The notes beneath the pieces were generated by a model that worked only from the letters and a program-made list of their open reading frames with translations, was not told the DNA's origin and searched no databases. Position numbers and translations under genes: made by a program. A stretch of DNA of 64,000 nt from Tessaracoccus sp. OS52 (GTDB taxonomy: Bacteria; Actinomycetota; Actinomycetes; Propionibacteriales; Propionibacteriaceae). Numbering within the stretch: the stretch's first letter is position 1; every line of letters begins with the position of its first letter. This document shows positions 45,991-54,624 of the stretch, one piece after another. Location: positions 1,240,001-1,304,000 of the forward strand of contig NZ_JAJEWM010000001.1 of NCBI RefSeq assembly GCF_020687685.1. The letters run 5' to 3'.

Positions 45991-48643
45991 CCAGGGCGTC
46001 GGCGATGGCTCGCTCGACGGCCGACAGCGCCGCGTCGGCGGCCTCCGGCCGCGTCCCGCCACCCTGGGCCATGTCGTCCCTGCCACCGCCCTTGCCTCCG
46101 AGGGCCTCCGAGGCGACCGAGATGAGCCGGCCGGCCTTGAGCCCCAGGTCGCGTGCGGCGTCGTTGGTGGCCACCAGGGCCGCGGCCTTGCCGTCGCCGC
46201 CACCCACGAGCGCCACGACGGCGGGCCCGCTGCCCAGGCGGTTGCGCAGGTCGCCGGCGAGGCTGCGGAGATCTCCCCCGCCGAGGCCAGGCACGGGCAC
46301 GCCCAGGTAGCGCACGCCCGCGATGTCGCGGGCAGCGCCGACGAGTTCCCCGGCTCGTGCCAGCACCTGGGCGGACTGGAAGGCGGCAAGTTGCTTCTCG
46401 GCGTCCTTGAGTTGCGCGATCAGGCGCTCGATACGGGGCACGAGTTCGTCGGGCCGCACCCGCAGGGTGTCGGTCAGCGTGTTGACCAGGGCCCGCTCGG
46501 CCGCGAAGCGCTGGAAGGCGTCGCCCGCCACCAGTGCCTCGACCCGCCGCACGCCGGAACCGATGGACTGCTCGCTCACCAGGTTCAGGACGCCGATCTG
46601 GGCGGTGTTGGGGACGTGCGTGCCACCGCACAGTTCACGGGACCACGCTCCGGCCAGCTCCACCATGCGCACCACCGGTGGGTACTTCTCGCCGAACATC
46701 GCCATGGCGCCGAGAGCCTTGGCCTCCTCAAGCTCCATCTGCTGGGCGGTCACGTCGAACGACTCGCGGATGGCCTGGTTGGCGCGCTGCTCGATCTCGA
46801 GCTTGAGCTCATCCGACATGCCCTGGGACGCGGCGAAGTCGAAACGCAGGTAGCCCGGCTTGTTGTACGAGCCGGCCTGGGTTGCGGTGGGGCCAACCAG
46901 TTCCCGCAGCGCCGCGTGGACGATGTGGGTGGCCGTGTGCGCCTGGGAACCCGCGTGGCGGGCGGACGGATCCACGTGCGCGCTCGCGTGTGCACCCTGT
47001 GCCAGCTCGCCGAGCACCTGGACACGATGCACCACCAGCCCCGGGACGGGACGCTGCACGTCGAGGACGTCGAGGGAGAAGCCGTCACCGGTGATCCGGC
47101 CATGGTCGGCGTCCTGGCCACCGGCCTCGGCGTAGAACGGGGTCTCGGCCAGCACCACTTCGACGACGTCACCGTCGCCCGCGCGGTCGACGACGGAGCC
47201 GCCGGAGATGATGCCGGAGATCGACGTCTCGACATCGAGGTCCGTGTAGCCCAGGAAAGGGGTCTCCCCGCGCTCGCGGACGACGCGGTAGGCCTCCAGG
47301 CTGACGCCGCCGCCCTTCTTGGACTTGGCGTCGGCCCGTGCCCGTTCCTTCTGCTCGGTCATGAGGGCGTTGAACCGCTCCCGGTCGACCGCCAGACCCT
47401 GCTCGGCAGCCATTTCGACGGTCAGGTCGATCGGGAACCCGTAGGTGTCGTGCAGCTGGAACGCCTGCTCGCCGGGCAGGGTCGAGGCTCGCTCCTGCTT
47501 CGCCCGGGCGACGGCCGTGTCCAGGATGGTGGTGCCGGACTGCAGGGTGCGGCGGAAGGACTCCTCCTCGGTCGCGGCAACCTGGGCGATCCGGTCCCAG
47601 GCCCCATGGATCTCAGGGTAGGAGATGCCCATCACGTCCCGGCTCACGGGAAGCAGTTCGCCGAGCACCGGGTCACCCACGCCGAGCAGCCGCATCGCGC
47701 GGATACTGCGGCGCAGGAGGCGGCGCAGGACGTAGCCGCGCGCCTCGTTGCCGGGCGTCACGCCGTCGGTCATCAGCATCAGGGAGCTGCGGATGTGGTC
47801 GGCGACCACGCGGAAGCGCACGTCGTCGGCCTCGTCGCTGCCGTAGGTCCTGCCCGAGAGCTCGGAGGCCTTGGCGATGACGGGGAAGACCTCGTCGGTC
47901 TCGTACATGTTCGCGACGCCCTGCAGCAGGTAGGCGGTGCGCTCCAGCCCGTTGCCGGTGTCGATGTTGCGGGTGGCCAGGGGCCGCAGGACGTCGAAGT
48001 CGTCCTTGGCGCGCACGGCGGAGAGCTCCTCGGTCTGGAACACCAGGTTCCAGATCTCGAGGAAGCGGTCCTCGTCGGCCTCCGGGCCGCCGTCGGGGCC
48101 GAACTCGGGACCGCGGTCGAAGTAGATCTCGGAGCAGGGGCCGCCGGGACCGGGGACGCCCATGTGCCAGTAGTTGTCCTTGAGACCGCGCTCCTGGATC
48201 CGTTCCCTGGGGATGCCGGCCTGCTGCCACAGGTCGATCGTCTCGTTGTCGCCGTACAGTGCGGTCACCCAGATGCGGTCACCGTCGAAGCCCCAGCCAC
48301 CGTCGGCCACACTCCCGGTCACCAGGTCCCAGGCGTACTGGATGGCCTCGGCCTTGAAGTAGTCACCGAAGGCGAAGTTGCCGTTCATCTGGAAGAAGGT
48401 GCCGTGGCGGGTGGTCTTGCCCACCTCGTCGATGTCCAGGGTGCGGACGCACTTCTGGACCGAGACGGCCCGCTTGAACGGCGCCGGTTCGTCGCCCAGG
48501 AAATAGGGCTTGAACGGCACCATGCCCGCGTTCACGAACAGCAGGGTCGGGTCGTTGTAGAGCAGCGAGGCGCTCGGGACGACGACGTGCTCGCGTGCGG
48601 CGAAGAAGTCGATGAACCGGCTCCGGATCTCGGAGGTCTTCAT
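45977..48643 (-). CDS. alaS: Alanyl-tRNA synthetase
   Basis: The full-length 888-residue class II synthetase starts MKTSEIRSRFIDFFAAREH and contains the catalytic core, the tRNA-recognition helices, the editing domain with HTATHIVHAAL and the SRELCGGTHV zinc-type motif, and the C-Ala domain. It is 26 bases downstream of two small membrane-protein genes that are transcribed in the same direction, as in other actinobacteria. Confidence 0.98.
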   Translation of the reverse strand: MKTSEIRSRFIDFFAAREHVVVPSASLLYNDPTLLFVNAGMVPFKPYFLGDEPAPFKRAVSVQKCVRTLDIDEVGKTTRHGTFFQMNGNFAFGDYFKAEAIQYAWDLVTGSVADGGWGFDGDRIWVTALYGDNETIDLWQQAGIPRERIQERGLKDNYWHMGVPGPGGPCSEIYFDRGPEFGPDGGPEADEDRFLEIWNLVFQTEELSAVRAKDDFDVLRPLATRNIDTGNGLERTAYLLQGVANMYETDEVFPVIAKASELSGRTYGSDEADDVRFRVVADHIRSSLMLMTDGVTPGNEARGYVLRRLLRRSIRAMRLLGVGDPVLGELLPVSRDVMGISYPEIHGAWDRIAQVAATEEESFRRTLQSGTTILDTAVARAKQERASTLPGEQAFQLHDTYGFPIDLTVEMAAEQGLAVDRERFNALMTEQKERARADAKSKKGGGVSLEAYRVVRERGETPFLGYTDLDVETSISGIISGGSVVDRAGDGDVVEVVLAETPFYAEAGGQDADHGRITGDGFSLDVLDVQRPVPGLVVHRVQVLGELAQGAHASAHVDPSARHAGSQAHTATHIVHAALRELVGPTATQAGSYNKPGYLRFDFAASQGMSDELKLEIEQRANQAIRESFDVTAQQMELEEAKALGAMAMFGEKYPPVVRMVELAGAWSRELCGGTHVPNTAQIGVLNLVSEQSIGSGVRRVEALVAGDAFQRFAAERALVNTLTDTLRVRPDELVPRIERLIAQLKDAEKQLAAFQSAQVLARAGELVGAARDIAGVRYLGVPVPGLGGGDLRSLAGDLRNRLGSGPAVVALVGGGDGKAAALVATNDAARDLGLKAGRLISVASEALGGKGGGRDDMAQGGGTRPEAADAALSAVERAIADALGDRA

Positions 48644-48669
48644 GTGGATTGGTTCCTAGCGGTGGTGAT

Positions 48670-48900
48670 TCAGATGCGGTCCGGGACGTCGAGCTCGGCT
48701 CGGAGCTCGGCCTCGCGGGCAGCCATGGAGGTCTTGAAGGTGGCGTAGAAGTCGCCGAAGCTGACGGCAGCCTCGTTGCCCTTGCGCTCCACCTGCTCGG
48801 CTATGCCCGCCGGGGTGAGGCGGAGCAGCAGGGAGCGGCCGCGGGTGATCACGAAAGCGGCCAGGGCGGCCCCGACGATGAGCCAGAACAGACTTCTCAC
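48670..48900 (-). CDS. Small membrane-anchored protein (DUF6167-like)
   Basis: This 76-residue protein has one N-terminal membrane helix (LFWLIVGAALAAFVIT) followed by a charged amphipathic region. Small proteins of this kind sit between the DUF948 gene and alaS in many actinobacteria; the function is unknown. The GTG start overlaps the DUF948 gene stop (GTGA). Confidence 0.75.
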   Translation of the reverse strand: MRSLFWLIVGAALAAFVITRGRSLLLRLTPAGIAEQVERKGNEAAVSFGDFYATFKTSMAAREAELRAELDVPDRI

Positions 48901-49271
48901 TTCTTCTTCCGTCCCTTCAGGGCCGAGCGCACGCCGTAGGTGAACGCGGCCGTCTTGACCAAGGGGCCCCCGAGCGTGGCTGCGAACAGAGCTGACATCT
49001 GGGCGGCGTTCTCACTGACGACGCTGGCGTGGCCGGACACCTTGTGGACGTCCTCTGTGACCAGCGACAGTTTGGCGATCTCGTCATTGGTGGCCTCGAC
49101 GGTGCCCTTCAGCTCCTGCAGGATCGGCACGGAGTTGTGGCCCACGTCGCGCACCGCCAGGCGCAGTTCCTCCAGCACCCGCCCGAGCTTCAGCAGCGGT
49201 ACGGCGCAGAAGGCGACCAGCACGCACAGTGCGACGGCGGCCAGCAGGGCGGCGATCTGTCCAACGGTCAT
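48897..49271 (-). CDS. DUF948 family membrane protein
   Basis: The 124-residue product has one N-terminal membrane helix (about 5-27), then a predicted coiled-coil stretch ([30 protein letters not shown]) and a Lys-rich end. DUF948 proteins are of unknown role. The ATG overlaps the rarA stop (ATGA). Confidence 0.82.
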   Translation of the reverse strand: MTVGQIAALLAAVALCVLVAFCAVPLLKLGRVLEELRLAVRDVGHNSVPILQELKGTVEATNDEIAKLSLVTEDVHKVSGHASVVSENAAQMSALFAATLGGPLVKTAAFTYGVRSALKGRKKK

Positions 49272-50671
49272 TTTGTGGTCTCCTCGTGACGCTTCGCGGT
49301 AACTCTAGCTGACCGCGGCCGCACCGAGGTGGCCTCCTCGATGGCCGCGAGGCGCTCCCCCACCGCCGCCTCCGCACCATTGGGGGTGGGGCGGTAGTAG
49401 CGGGCCTCGAGTAGGTCGTCGGGCAGGTACTGCTGCGCCACCAGACCGTGGGGATGGTCATGTGGGTACTTGTAGCCCTTGCCGTGCCCGAGCTTCTCCG
49501 CCCCGGAGTAGTGGGCGTCGCGCAGGTGCGGCGGGACGTCGACGCCCTTGCCCGCACGCACGTCGGCGATGGCCTCGTCGATGCCCAGGTAGACGGCATT
49601 CGACTTCGGCGCCGTCGCGGCGGCCACCGTCGCGTGCGCCAGCGTGATCCGCGCCTCCGGCATGCCCAGCAGCTGCACCGCCTGGGCGGCCGCGACGCAG
49701 GTCTGGAGCACGCCCGAGGCGGCCATTCCGACGTCCTCGGAGGCGGAGATCATCAGCCGGCGGGCGATGAAGCGGGGGTCGTCCCCCGCCTCGATCATCC
49801 GGGCCAGGTAGTGGAGTGCGGCCTGCGGGTCGGAACCGCGGATGGACTTGATGAACGCGCTGATGACGTCGTAGTGCTGGTCGCCGTCGCGGTCGTAGCG
49901 GACGGTGGCGCGGTCGACGGCGGAGGCCACCACCTCGGGCGTGACCTCCGTGGTCTCCAGCGATTTGGCGCTCGCCGCTGCCTCCTCCAGGAAGGTGAGC
50001 GCCCGACGTGCGTCCCCCTGCGCCATCCTGATGAGGTCGGAGCGGGCCGCCTTCGTGAGCGCGACGTTGCCACCGAGGCCGCGCGGGTCTGCGACCGCCC
50101 GGTCCACGAGGCCGCCGATGTCGTCGTCGGTCAGCGGCTTGAGCCGCAGGAGCAGTGACCGCGAGAGCAGCGGTGAGATGACGGAGAACGAGGGGTTCTC
50201 GGTGGTGGCCGCGATGAGGGTGACGATGCGGTTCTCCACCGCCGGCAGGAGCGCGTCCTGCTGGGTCTTGGAGAAGCGGTGGACCTCGTCGATGAACAGC
50301 ACGGTGGGGTTGCCGCGCTCCAGTTCGCGGCGCGCGGCGTCGAGTTCGGCACGCAGCTCCTTCACGCCGGCGCTGACAGCGGAGACCTCGACGAAGCGGG
50401 CGCCCGAGGCACGGGAGACGATGGAGGCGAGGGTGGTCTTGCCGACGCCCGGCGGCCCCCACAGGAACACGCTCATCGGCTGTCCCGCCACGAGCCTGCG
50501 CAGTGGCGAACCTGCCCCGAGGAGGTGCTGCTGACCGACGATCTCCTCCAGGGTGCGCGGCCGCATCCGGACCGCGAGCGGCGCACCCTCAAAGCGGGCG
50601 TCGCCGAGCGAGCCCACGGGCTTGACCGGGCTCGGGTCCGGGTTGCCGAAGAGGTCGTAGTTCACGCCCAT
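49268..50671 (-). CDS. rarA: Replication-associated recombination protein A (AAA ATPase)
   Basis: The 467-residue product has the RarA/MgsA/WRNIP1 pattern: [17 protein letters not shown], Walker [10 protein letters not shown], Walker [10 protein letters not shown], sensor ATTENPSF, and a C-terminal tetramerisation domain. It acts at stalled replication forks. The ATG at 50671 gives the longest frame. However, TAGGCT at 50678-50673 ends only one base before that ATG and exactly 7 bases before an in-frame GTG at 50665, so a leaderless GTG start (two residues shorter) is likely. Confidence 0.95.
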   Translation of the reverse strand: MGVNYDLFGNPDPSPVKPVGSLGDARFEGAPLAVRMRPRTLEEIVGQQHLLGAGSPLRRLVAGQPMSVFLWGPPGVGKTTLASIVSRASGARFVEVSAVSAGVKELRAELDAARRELERGNPTVLFIDEVHRFSKTQQDALLPAVENRIVTLIAATTENPSFSVISPLLSRSLLLRLKPLTDDDIGGLVDRAVADPRGLGGNVALTKAARSDLIRMAQGDARRALTFLEEAAASAKSLETTEVTPEVVASAVDRATVRYDRDGDQHYDVISAFIKSIRGSDPQAALHYLARMIEAGDDPRFIARRLMISASEDVGMAASGVLQTCVAAAQAVQLLGMPEARITLAHATVAAATAPKSNAVYLGIDEAIADVRAGKGVDVPPHLRDAHYSGAEKLGHGKGYKYPHDHPHGLVAQQYLPDDLLEARYYRPTPNGAEAAVGERLAAIEEATSVRPRSARVTAKRHEETTK

Positions 50672-50672
50672 C

Positions 50673-50678
50673 AGCCTA
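50673..50678 (-). promoter_or_regulatory. Candidate leaderless -10 box for rarA
   Basis: TAGGCT on the minus strand is 7 bases upstream of an in-frame GTG at 50665-50663, the same spacing as at the other leaderless genes of the window. Confidence 0.35.
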
Positions 50679-50742
50679 ACCGTGCGGTTCGCATGGAACC
50701 TCCCACGGGGTCCAGCCCCTCTGGGAGAGTGAGGAGGTGCCC

Positions 50743-51243
50743 ATGCCCGACCCCGACGGCTTCGAGGAGTTCCTGCAACGGGACTCCCCCGCGCTGCTTC
50801 GGACCGCCTGGATGCTGACAGGCTCCCGTCACGTGGCGGAGGACCTGCTGCAGGAGGCGCTCGCGAAGGCCTACCGGCACTGGGATGGCATCAACAGCAA
50901 CCCCGCAGGCTGGGTCCGCACGGCGATGATCCGGCTGCAGTCGGCCTGGTGGCGGCGGAAGTGGCGCGGCGAGATTCCGACCGGCGAGCTGCCTGAGATG
51001 CCGTCGGGCGCAGGAGATGGGGTCGAGGACCGCCACGTGCTCGCTGCCGCCCTTGCGCGGCTGCCGTGGCAGCAACGGCAGGTGGTGGTCTTGCGCTACG
51101 TCGATGACCTCGCGATCGAGGAGGTCGCCAGGCGCACTGGCCGAAGCGTCGGCACCGTCAAGAGCCAGACCTCACGCGGGTTGGCCCGGCTGCAGAGCCT
51201 CCTCTCCGAGCAGTACCTGGGCGAAGGAGCAGACCATGAATGA
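50743..51243 (+). CDS. ECF-type sigma factor (SigE-like subfamily)
   Basis: This 166-residue protein has sigma-70 region 2 ([29 protein letters not shown] in parts) and region 4 ([23 protein letters not shown], then [14 protein letters not shown]), typical of the actinobacterial SigE-family ECF factors. A perfect GAGGAGG lies 5 bases before the ATG at 50743. Its 3' end overlaps the next gene by 8 bases. The next product is a membrane protein that could act as its anti-sigma factor. Confidence 0.92.
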   Translation: MPDPDGFEEFLQRDSPALLRTAWMLTGSRHVAEDLLQEALAKAYRHWDGINSNPAGWVRTAMIRLQSAWWRRKWRGEIPTGELPEMPSGAGDGVEDRHVLAAALARLPWQQRQVVVLRYVDDLAIEEVARRTGRSVGTVKSQTSRGLARLQSLLSEQYLGEGADHE

Positions 51244-51853
51244 CATCAAGGATCGTCTGGCCGACGTTGGGTCCGACGATCTCCCGCCGATTCCCCTCGC
51301 TGTGGTTCGGCGCCGGGCATCGAGGCAGCGGGCTGGGCAGCGCCTGGCTGCGGGAGCGGGACTGGTGGTGCTGCTGGGCGCCCTGGCACTGGGCGTCCCG
51401 CGGCTCCTCCCGGAGGGGTTGGATGTGGCTGACGCACCGGCCTCGAGCAATCCAGCAGCCACCACCGCACCGGGCACCCCGGAGGCGACATCGCTGGCCG
51501 ACGAGCCGCCGGGAACCCTCGCGGTCTGGCAACTTGCCGATCCCGCGGCAGTGACCGCCGAGACCACCAGGCTCGACCTGCTGGTGACCCGGGTCGAGTG
51601 CGCGAGCGCCTTCACCGGTGAGGTGCTGCCTCCCCAGGTCACGATCACCGACGAAGCCGTCTCGATCCGGGCAGAGGTGCAATGGATCGACCCCAACCAG
51701 GCCGCCGAGTGCCCCTCGAACCCGTACGTGCCCTTGACCGTGGCATTGCCCGAACCCCTGGGCGCCCGAATGCTCGTCGACGAGGGGTGCGCGAACGGGG
51801 AGTTCGCGCGCACGTCGCACTGTGAGGACGACGGCGTCCGGTGGCTCCCGTGA
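51236..51853 (+). CDS. Membrane protein, candidate anti-sigma partner
   Basis: The 205-residue product has a short charged cytoplasmic N-terminus (about 35 residues), one membrane helix (about 37-58) and an extracytoplasmic region with a Pro/Ala/Thr-rich linker and four cysteines. The layout and the 8-base overlap with the sigma gene fit an anti-sigma role, but no zinc-binding anti-sigma motif (HxxxCxxC) is present. AAGGAG precedes the ATG. No family is recognised beyond this. Confidence 0.7.
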   Translation: MNDIKDRLADVGSDDLPPIPLAVVRRRASRQRAGQRLAAGAGLVVLLGALALGVPRLLPEGLDVADAPASSNPAATTAPGTPEATSLADEPPGTLAVWQLADPAAVTAETTRLDLLVTRVECASAFTGEVLPPQVTITDEAVSIRAEVQWIDPNQAAECPSNPYVPLTVALPEPLGARMLVDEGCANGEFARTSHCEDDGVRWLP

Positions 51854-52485
51854 TCAGCGTCAAGAACACGGTCTTCGCGATCACAGTTCTGTGCCTCCTC
51901 GGCGGTTGCACCTCGTCGCTGCGTGAAACCGACCCGCGGGCAGTGCCCACGAGCCAGACCTCGGGGCTGCTCGTCGAGGCCGTCATCCAGGTGGACGGGC
52001 CCTGGTACGCCGACATCTCCGAACTCGCAGCCGCGGCGGACCTGGTGGTACAGGTCCGCGTCGAGGCCAGCGAGGCGACCCTGTCCTACCCGGATGAGTC
52101 CAGCTACTCCTCCGACGACCCCTTCCTCAACCCGTACGCGGGGACGGGACGCACCCCGTCGGCAGCGGAGCTGGAGGCCATGGCTTCCCCGGCCACCGTC
52201 AACACGGCCGTAGTGCTCGACGTGGTGGCGGGATCCGCCGAGGTGGGGGACGTGGTGCGGGTCTGGGAGCACGGAGACATTTCGAACCTCGCGCGACTCG
52301 CGGGCGATCCGCTGCTGTTCCTGGAAAGCAGCGGGTCCGACGAGTACTGGGTGGTCGGCACTTACCAGGGCGCGTTCGCCCCCTCGGGGAACGCGGAGTT
52401 CGTCTCGGTGGCCGAGGACCGGGAAGACCTTCTCTTCCAACCGGGCGATCGAACGCTCGTCGACGAGCTGCTCGGCAGCTCCTGA
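51850..52485 (+). CDS. Lipoprotein of unknown function in the sigma-factor operon
   Basis: This 211-residue product begins with a lipoprotein signal (VFAITVLCLLGGC; the lipidated Cys is in the LGGC lipobox near residue 19). A mature domain follows with DGPWYADISELAAAADLVVQVRV and VVRVWEHGD, which suggests a small beta-rich extracellular domain. The GTG start overlaps the upstream stop (GTGA), so it is the third gene of the sigma operon. Function unknown. Confidence 0.75.
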   Translation: MISVKNTVFAITVLCLLGGCTSSLRETDPRAVPTSQTSGLLVEAVIQVDGPWYADISELAAAADLVVQVRVEASEATLSYPDESSYSSDDPFLNPYAGTGRTPSAAELEAMASPATVNTAVVLDVVAGSAEVGDVVRVWEHGDISNLARLAGDPLLFLESSGSDEYWVVGTYQGAFAPSGNAEFVSVAEDREDLLFQPGDRTLVDELLGSS

Positions 52486-52504
52486 ACCGAGTTGCCCAAC
52501 TGGC

Positions 52505-52510
52505 TACGTT
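52505..52510 (+). promoter_or_regulatory. Candidate leaderless -10 box for the luciferase-like monooxygenase gene
   Basis: TACGTT ends 7 bases before the ATG at 52518. A GGAG close to the ATG makes a conventional start possible too. Confidence 0.3.
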
Positions 52511-52517
52511 GGAGTTC

Positions 52518-53522
52518 ATGACTCGTGTGCCCCTGTCCGTGCTGGACCTCGTTTCCGTCTCCTCCGACCAGACCCCTGCGCAGGCGATCGACGCCGCGAT
52601 GGAGGCTGCGCAACTGGTGGATCGGCTCGGGTACGAGCGGCTCTGGTACGCCGAGCACCACAACACCGCCTCCGTGGCGTCGTCGGCGACGTCGCTTCTC
52701 GTCGGACGCGCCGCGGGCCTCACCGAGCGGATCCGCGTCGGCTCCGGCGGCGTGATGCTGCCCAACCACGCGCCCCTGATGGTGGCGGAGAACTACGGCA
52801 CGCTGGCCCAGATGTTCCCCGGCCGCATCGACCTGGGTCTGGGCCGGGCGCCGGGCACCGACCAGCTCACCGCCCGAGCGCTGGCGCGCTCCAGTGCCGC
52901 GCCCGACGACTTCGTCGCGAACGTCGTCGACCTCATGAACTGGTTCGACGGCGGCCGCGACCGGCTGGGAATCCACGTCGGCGTCGCGGAGGGCACCAGG
53001 GTTCCCATCTGGATGCTGGGCTCCTCGACGGCGGGCGCGACCATGGCCGCAGCGCTCGGGCTGCCCTACTCGTTCGCCTCCCATTTCGCTCCCGATGCCC
53101 TGTTCCAGGCGCTCGAGGTCTACCGCAGCAACTTCGACGCCGAGGCCAGCACCGCGCAGATCGACAAGCCCTACGTCAGCGTGGGGATCAACGTGATGGC
53201 CTGCGAGGACGAGGCGGAGGCGCACCACCAGTTCACGGTGACGCAGAACATGTTCCTGGCGATGCAGCGCACCGGCGGCCGCACCAAGCTCCAGCCCCCG
53301 GGCGAGCCCGGGTTCGAGGTCACAGAGATGGCACGGATGATGGCGGACAAGATGCTGCAGGTCAGCGCGGTCGGCACGCCGGAACAGGTGGCGGAAGTGA
53401 TGCAGTCAGTCGTGGAGCAGACCGGCGCCGACGAACTGATCACCGTCACCTACGCCCACGATCCAGCCGTGCGGCTCCGCTCGCTGGAGCTGACCGCCCA
53501 GGCCTGGGGCCTGACGGGTTAA
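52518..53522 (+). CDS. LLM class flavin-dependent oxidoreductase
   Basis: This 334-residue luciferase-like TIM-barrel enzyme has LSVLDLVSVSSDQTPAQA, RLWYAEHHNTASVASSAT and FPGRIDLGLGRAPG, the hallmarks of bacterial luciferase-like monooxygenases (type 1). It probably uses FMNH2 and O2; the substrate is unknown. The ATG at 52518 is preferred over an in-frame TTG at 52509. It converges with the LMWP cassette, with only 5 bases between the stops. Confidence 0.9.
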   Translation: MTRVPLSVLDLVSVSSDQTPAQAIDAAMEAAQLVDRLGYERLWYAEHHNTASVASSATSLLVGRAAGLTERIRVGSGGVMLPNHAPLMVAENYGTLAQMFPGRIDLGLGRAPGTDQLTARALARSSAAPDDFVANVVDLMNWFDGGRDRLGIHVGVAEGTRVPIWMLGSSTAGATMAAALGLPYSFASHFAPDALFQALEVYRSNFDAEASTAQIDKPYVSVGINVMACEDEAEAHHQFTVTQNMFLAMQRTGGRTKLQPPGEPGFEVTEMARMMADKMLQVSAVGTPEQVAEVMQSVVEQTGADELITVTYAHDPAVRLRSLELTAQAWGLTG

Positions 53523-53527
53523 CCCTG

Positions 53528-54562
53528 TCAGAGGATCTCTGCCAGCAGCTCCTTGACGCGGACCTCGATCTCGTCGGCTATCCGTCGCACCTGCTCGATC
53601 GATTGCCCCTCGGGATCCGCGATCACCCACTCCAGGTGGTGCTTGCCCGGATATGGCGGCAGTCCCGGCTCCATCGACACCACGATGTCGGAGGCTTCCA
53701 GGGCATCGGCGGAGATCTCCTTGCTGAACAGGTACTCCGTGTGGATGCCACGCTCCTGGAGCACCTGCAGCGCGAGGGGGTTGATGGCACCGGTAGGGCT
53801 GGAACCCGCGGACCGTACGACGACGCGCTCACGGGAGAAGTGCCTGGCCATGGCCGCGGCGATCTGCGAACGCCCCGCGTTGTGCACGCAGACGAACAGC
53901 ACTTCCGGCCGGCCTTCGGGCAGGGAACCGGCGCGCCGCGCCGCTGCCCTGAGGCGTTCGTGGGCCCGGCGTTCGACGAAGACGGGCAGGAAGGTGCGCA
54001 CGTGGCTCCCGGGTGCGAGTTCGGCATGGGCGGCCCGGACGTGGGCGCGCACCTCCTCCTCGCTGAAGCTGCCGGCGTAGCGCGCTGCAAGGTCGGCGAC
54101 GATGCGCTGGTACTCGGCGGCATGTTCCGCCGGCTGACCGGTGACCTCCATGACCAGGTCGACCACCCGCCGGGAGATGTCGTCGCGGACCAGACGCATC
54201 CTGGCGGCGCCCTCGATGCCGCGCAGGCTCGGCTCGTCGATGTCCCAGACCTGGACCTGGGCAGACATCCCCGCGACCGGCACGACCTTGGCCTCCGTGC
54301 CCAGGATGACCAAGTGCGTGGCGGAGCGGAGCATGTCGTCGGTGAGTGGCTTGGGATGCTCCCCCTCCACGGTTGCCCCCACCTCACGGAGCGCCTCCAC
54401 TGATTGCTGGTTGAGTCCTGTGCCGGGATTCGTCCCGGCGGAAGTGACCTCGACCGCGTCGCCGCTGAGCTGGCGTGCCAGTGCGGCAGCCATCTGGGAC
54501 TTGCCGCCGTTGCTCACGCAGACGAACAGCAGGTGGGGCTTGGGCGATTCACCGGCTGTCAT
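53528..54562 (-). CDS. Double low-molecular-weight phosphatase / arsenate-reductase-like protein, copy 1
   Basis: This 344-residue protein has an N-terminal LMWP domain (P-loop CVSNGGKS, Cys15, with Lys21 instead of Arg), a helical middle region (about 125-210) like the three-helix domain of actinobacterial ArsC proteins, and a C-terminal LMWP domain with a normal CX5R loop (CVHNAGRS, Cys225/Arg231). The region where copy 2 has MGCGDEC reads MEPGLPP (297-303), without cysteines. It may act on phosphotyrosine, arsenate or another oxyanion. It lies 62 bases after copy 2; a CAGAG/CTCTG hairpin and GGAGG sit in that gap. Confidence 0.85.
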   Translation of the reverse strand: MTAGESPKPHLLFVCVSNGGKSQMAAALARQLSGDAVEVTSAGTNPGTGLNQQSVEALREVGATVEGEHPKPLTDDMLRSATHLVILGTEAKVVPVAGMSAQVQVWDIDEPSLRGIEGAARMRLVRDDISRRVVDLVMEVTGQPAEHAAEYQRIVADLAARYAGSFSEEEVRAHVRAAHAELAPGSHVRTFLPVFVERRAHERLRAAARRAGSLPEGRPEVLFVCVHNAGRSQIAAAMARHFSRERVVVRSAGSSPTGAINPLALQVLQERGIHTEYLFSKEISADALEASDIVVSMEPGLPPYPGKHHLEWVIADPEGQSIEQVRRIADEIEVRVKELLAEIL

Positions 54563-54624
54563 CTGCCTTGCCTCCGATCAGAGAGACCTCTGGGAGCAAT
54601 ATCGTCGCACAATCAGTGCCCAGT

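Noticed and set aside
45896-48748. 950-codon plus-strand open frame opposite alaS
   Set aside because: Shadow frame; alaS is intact on the minus strand.
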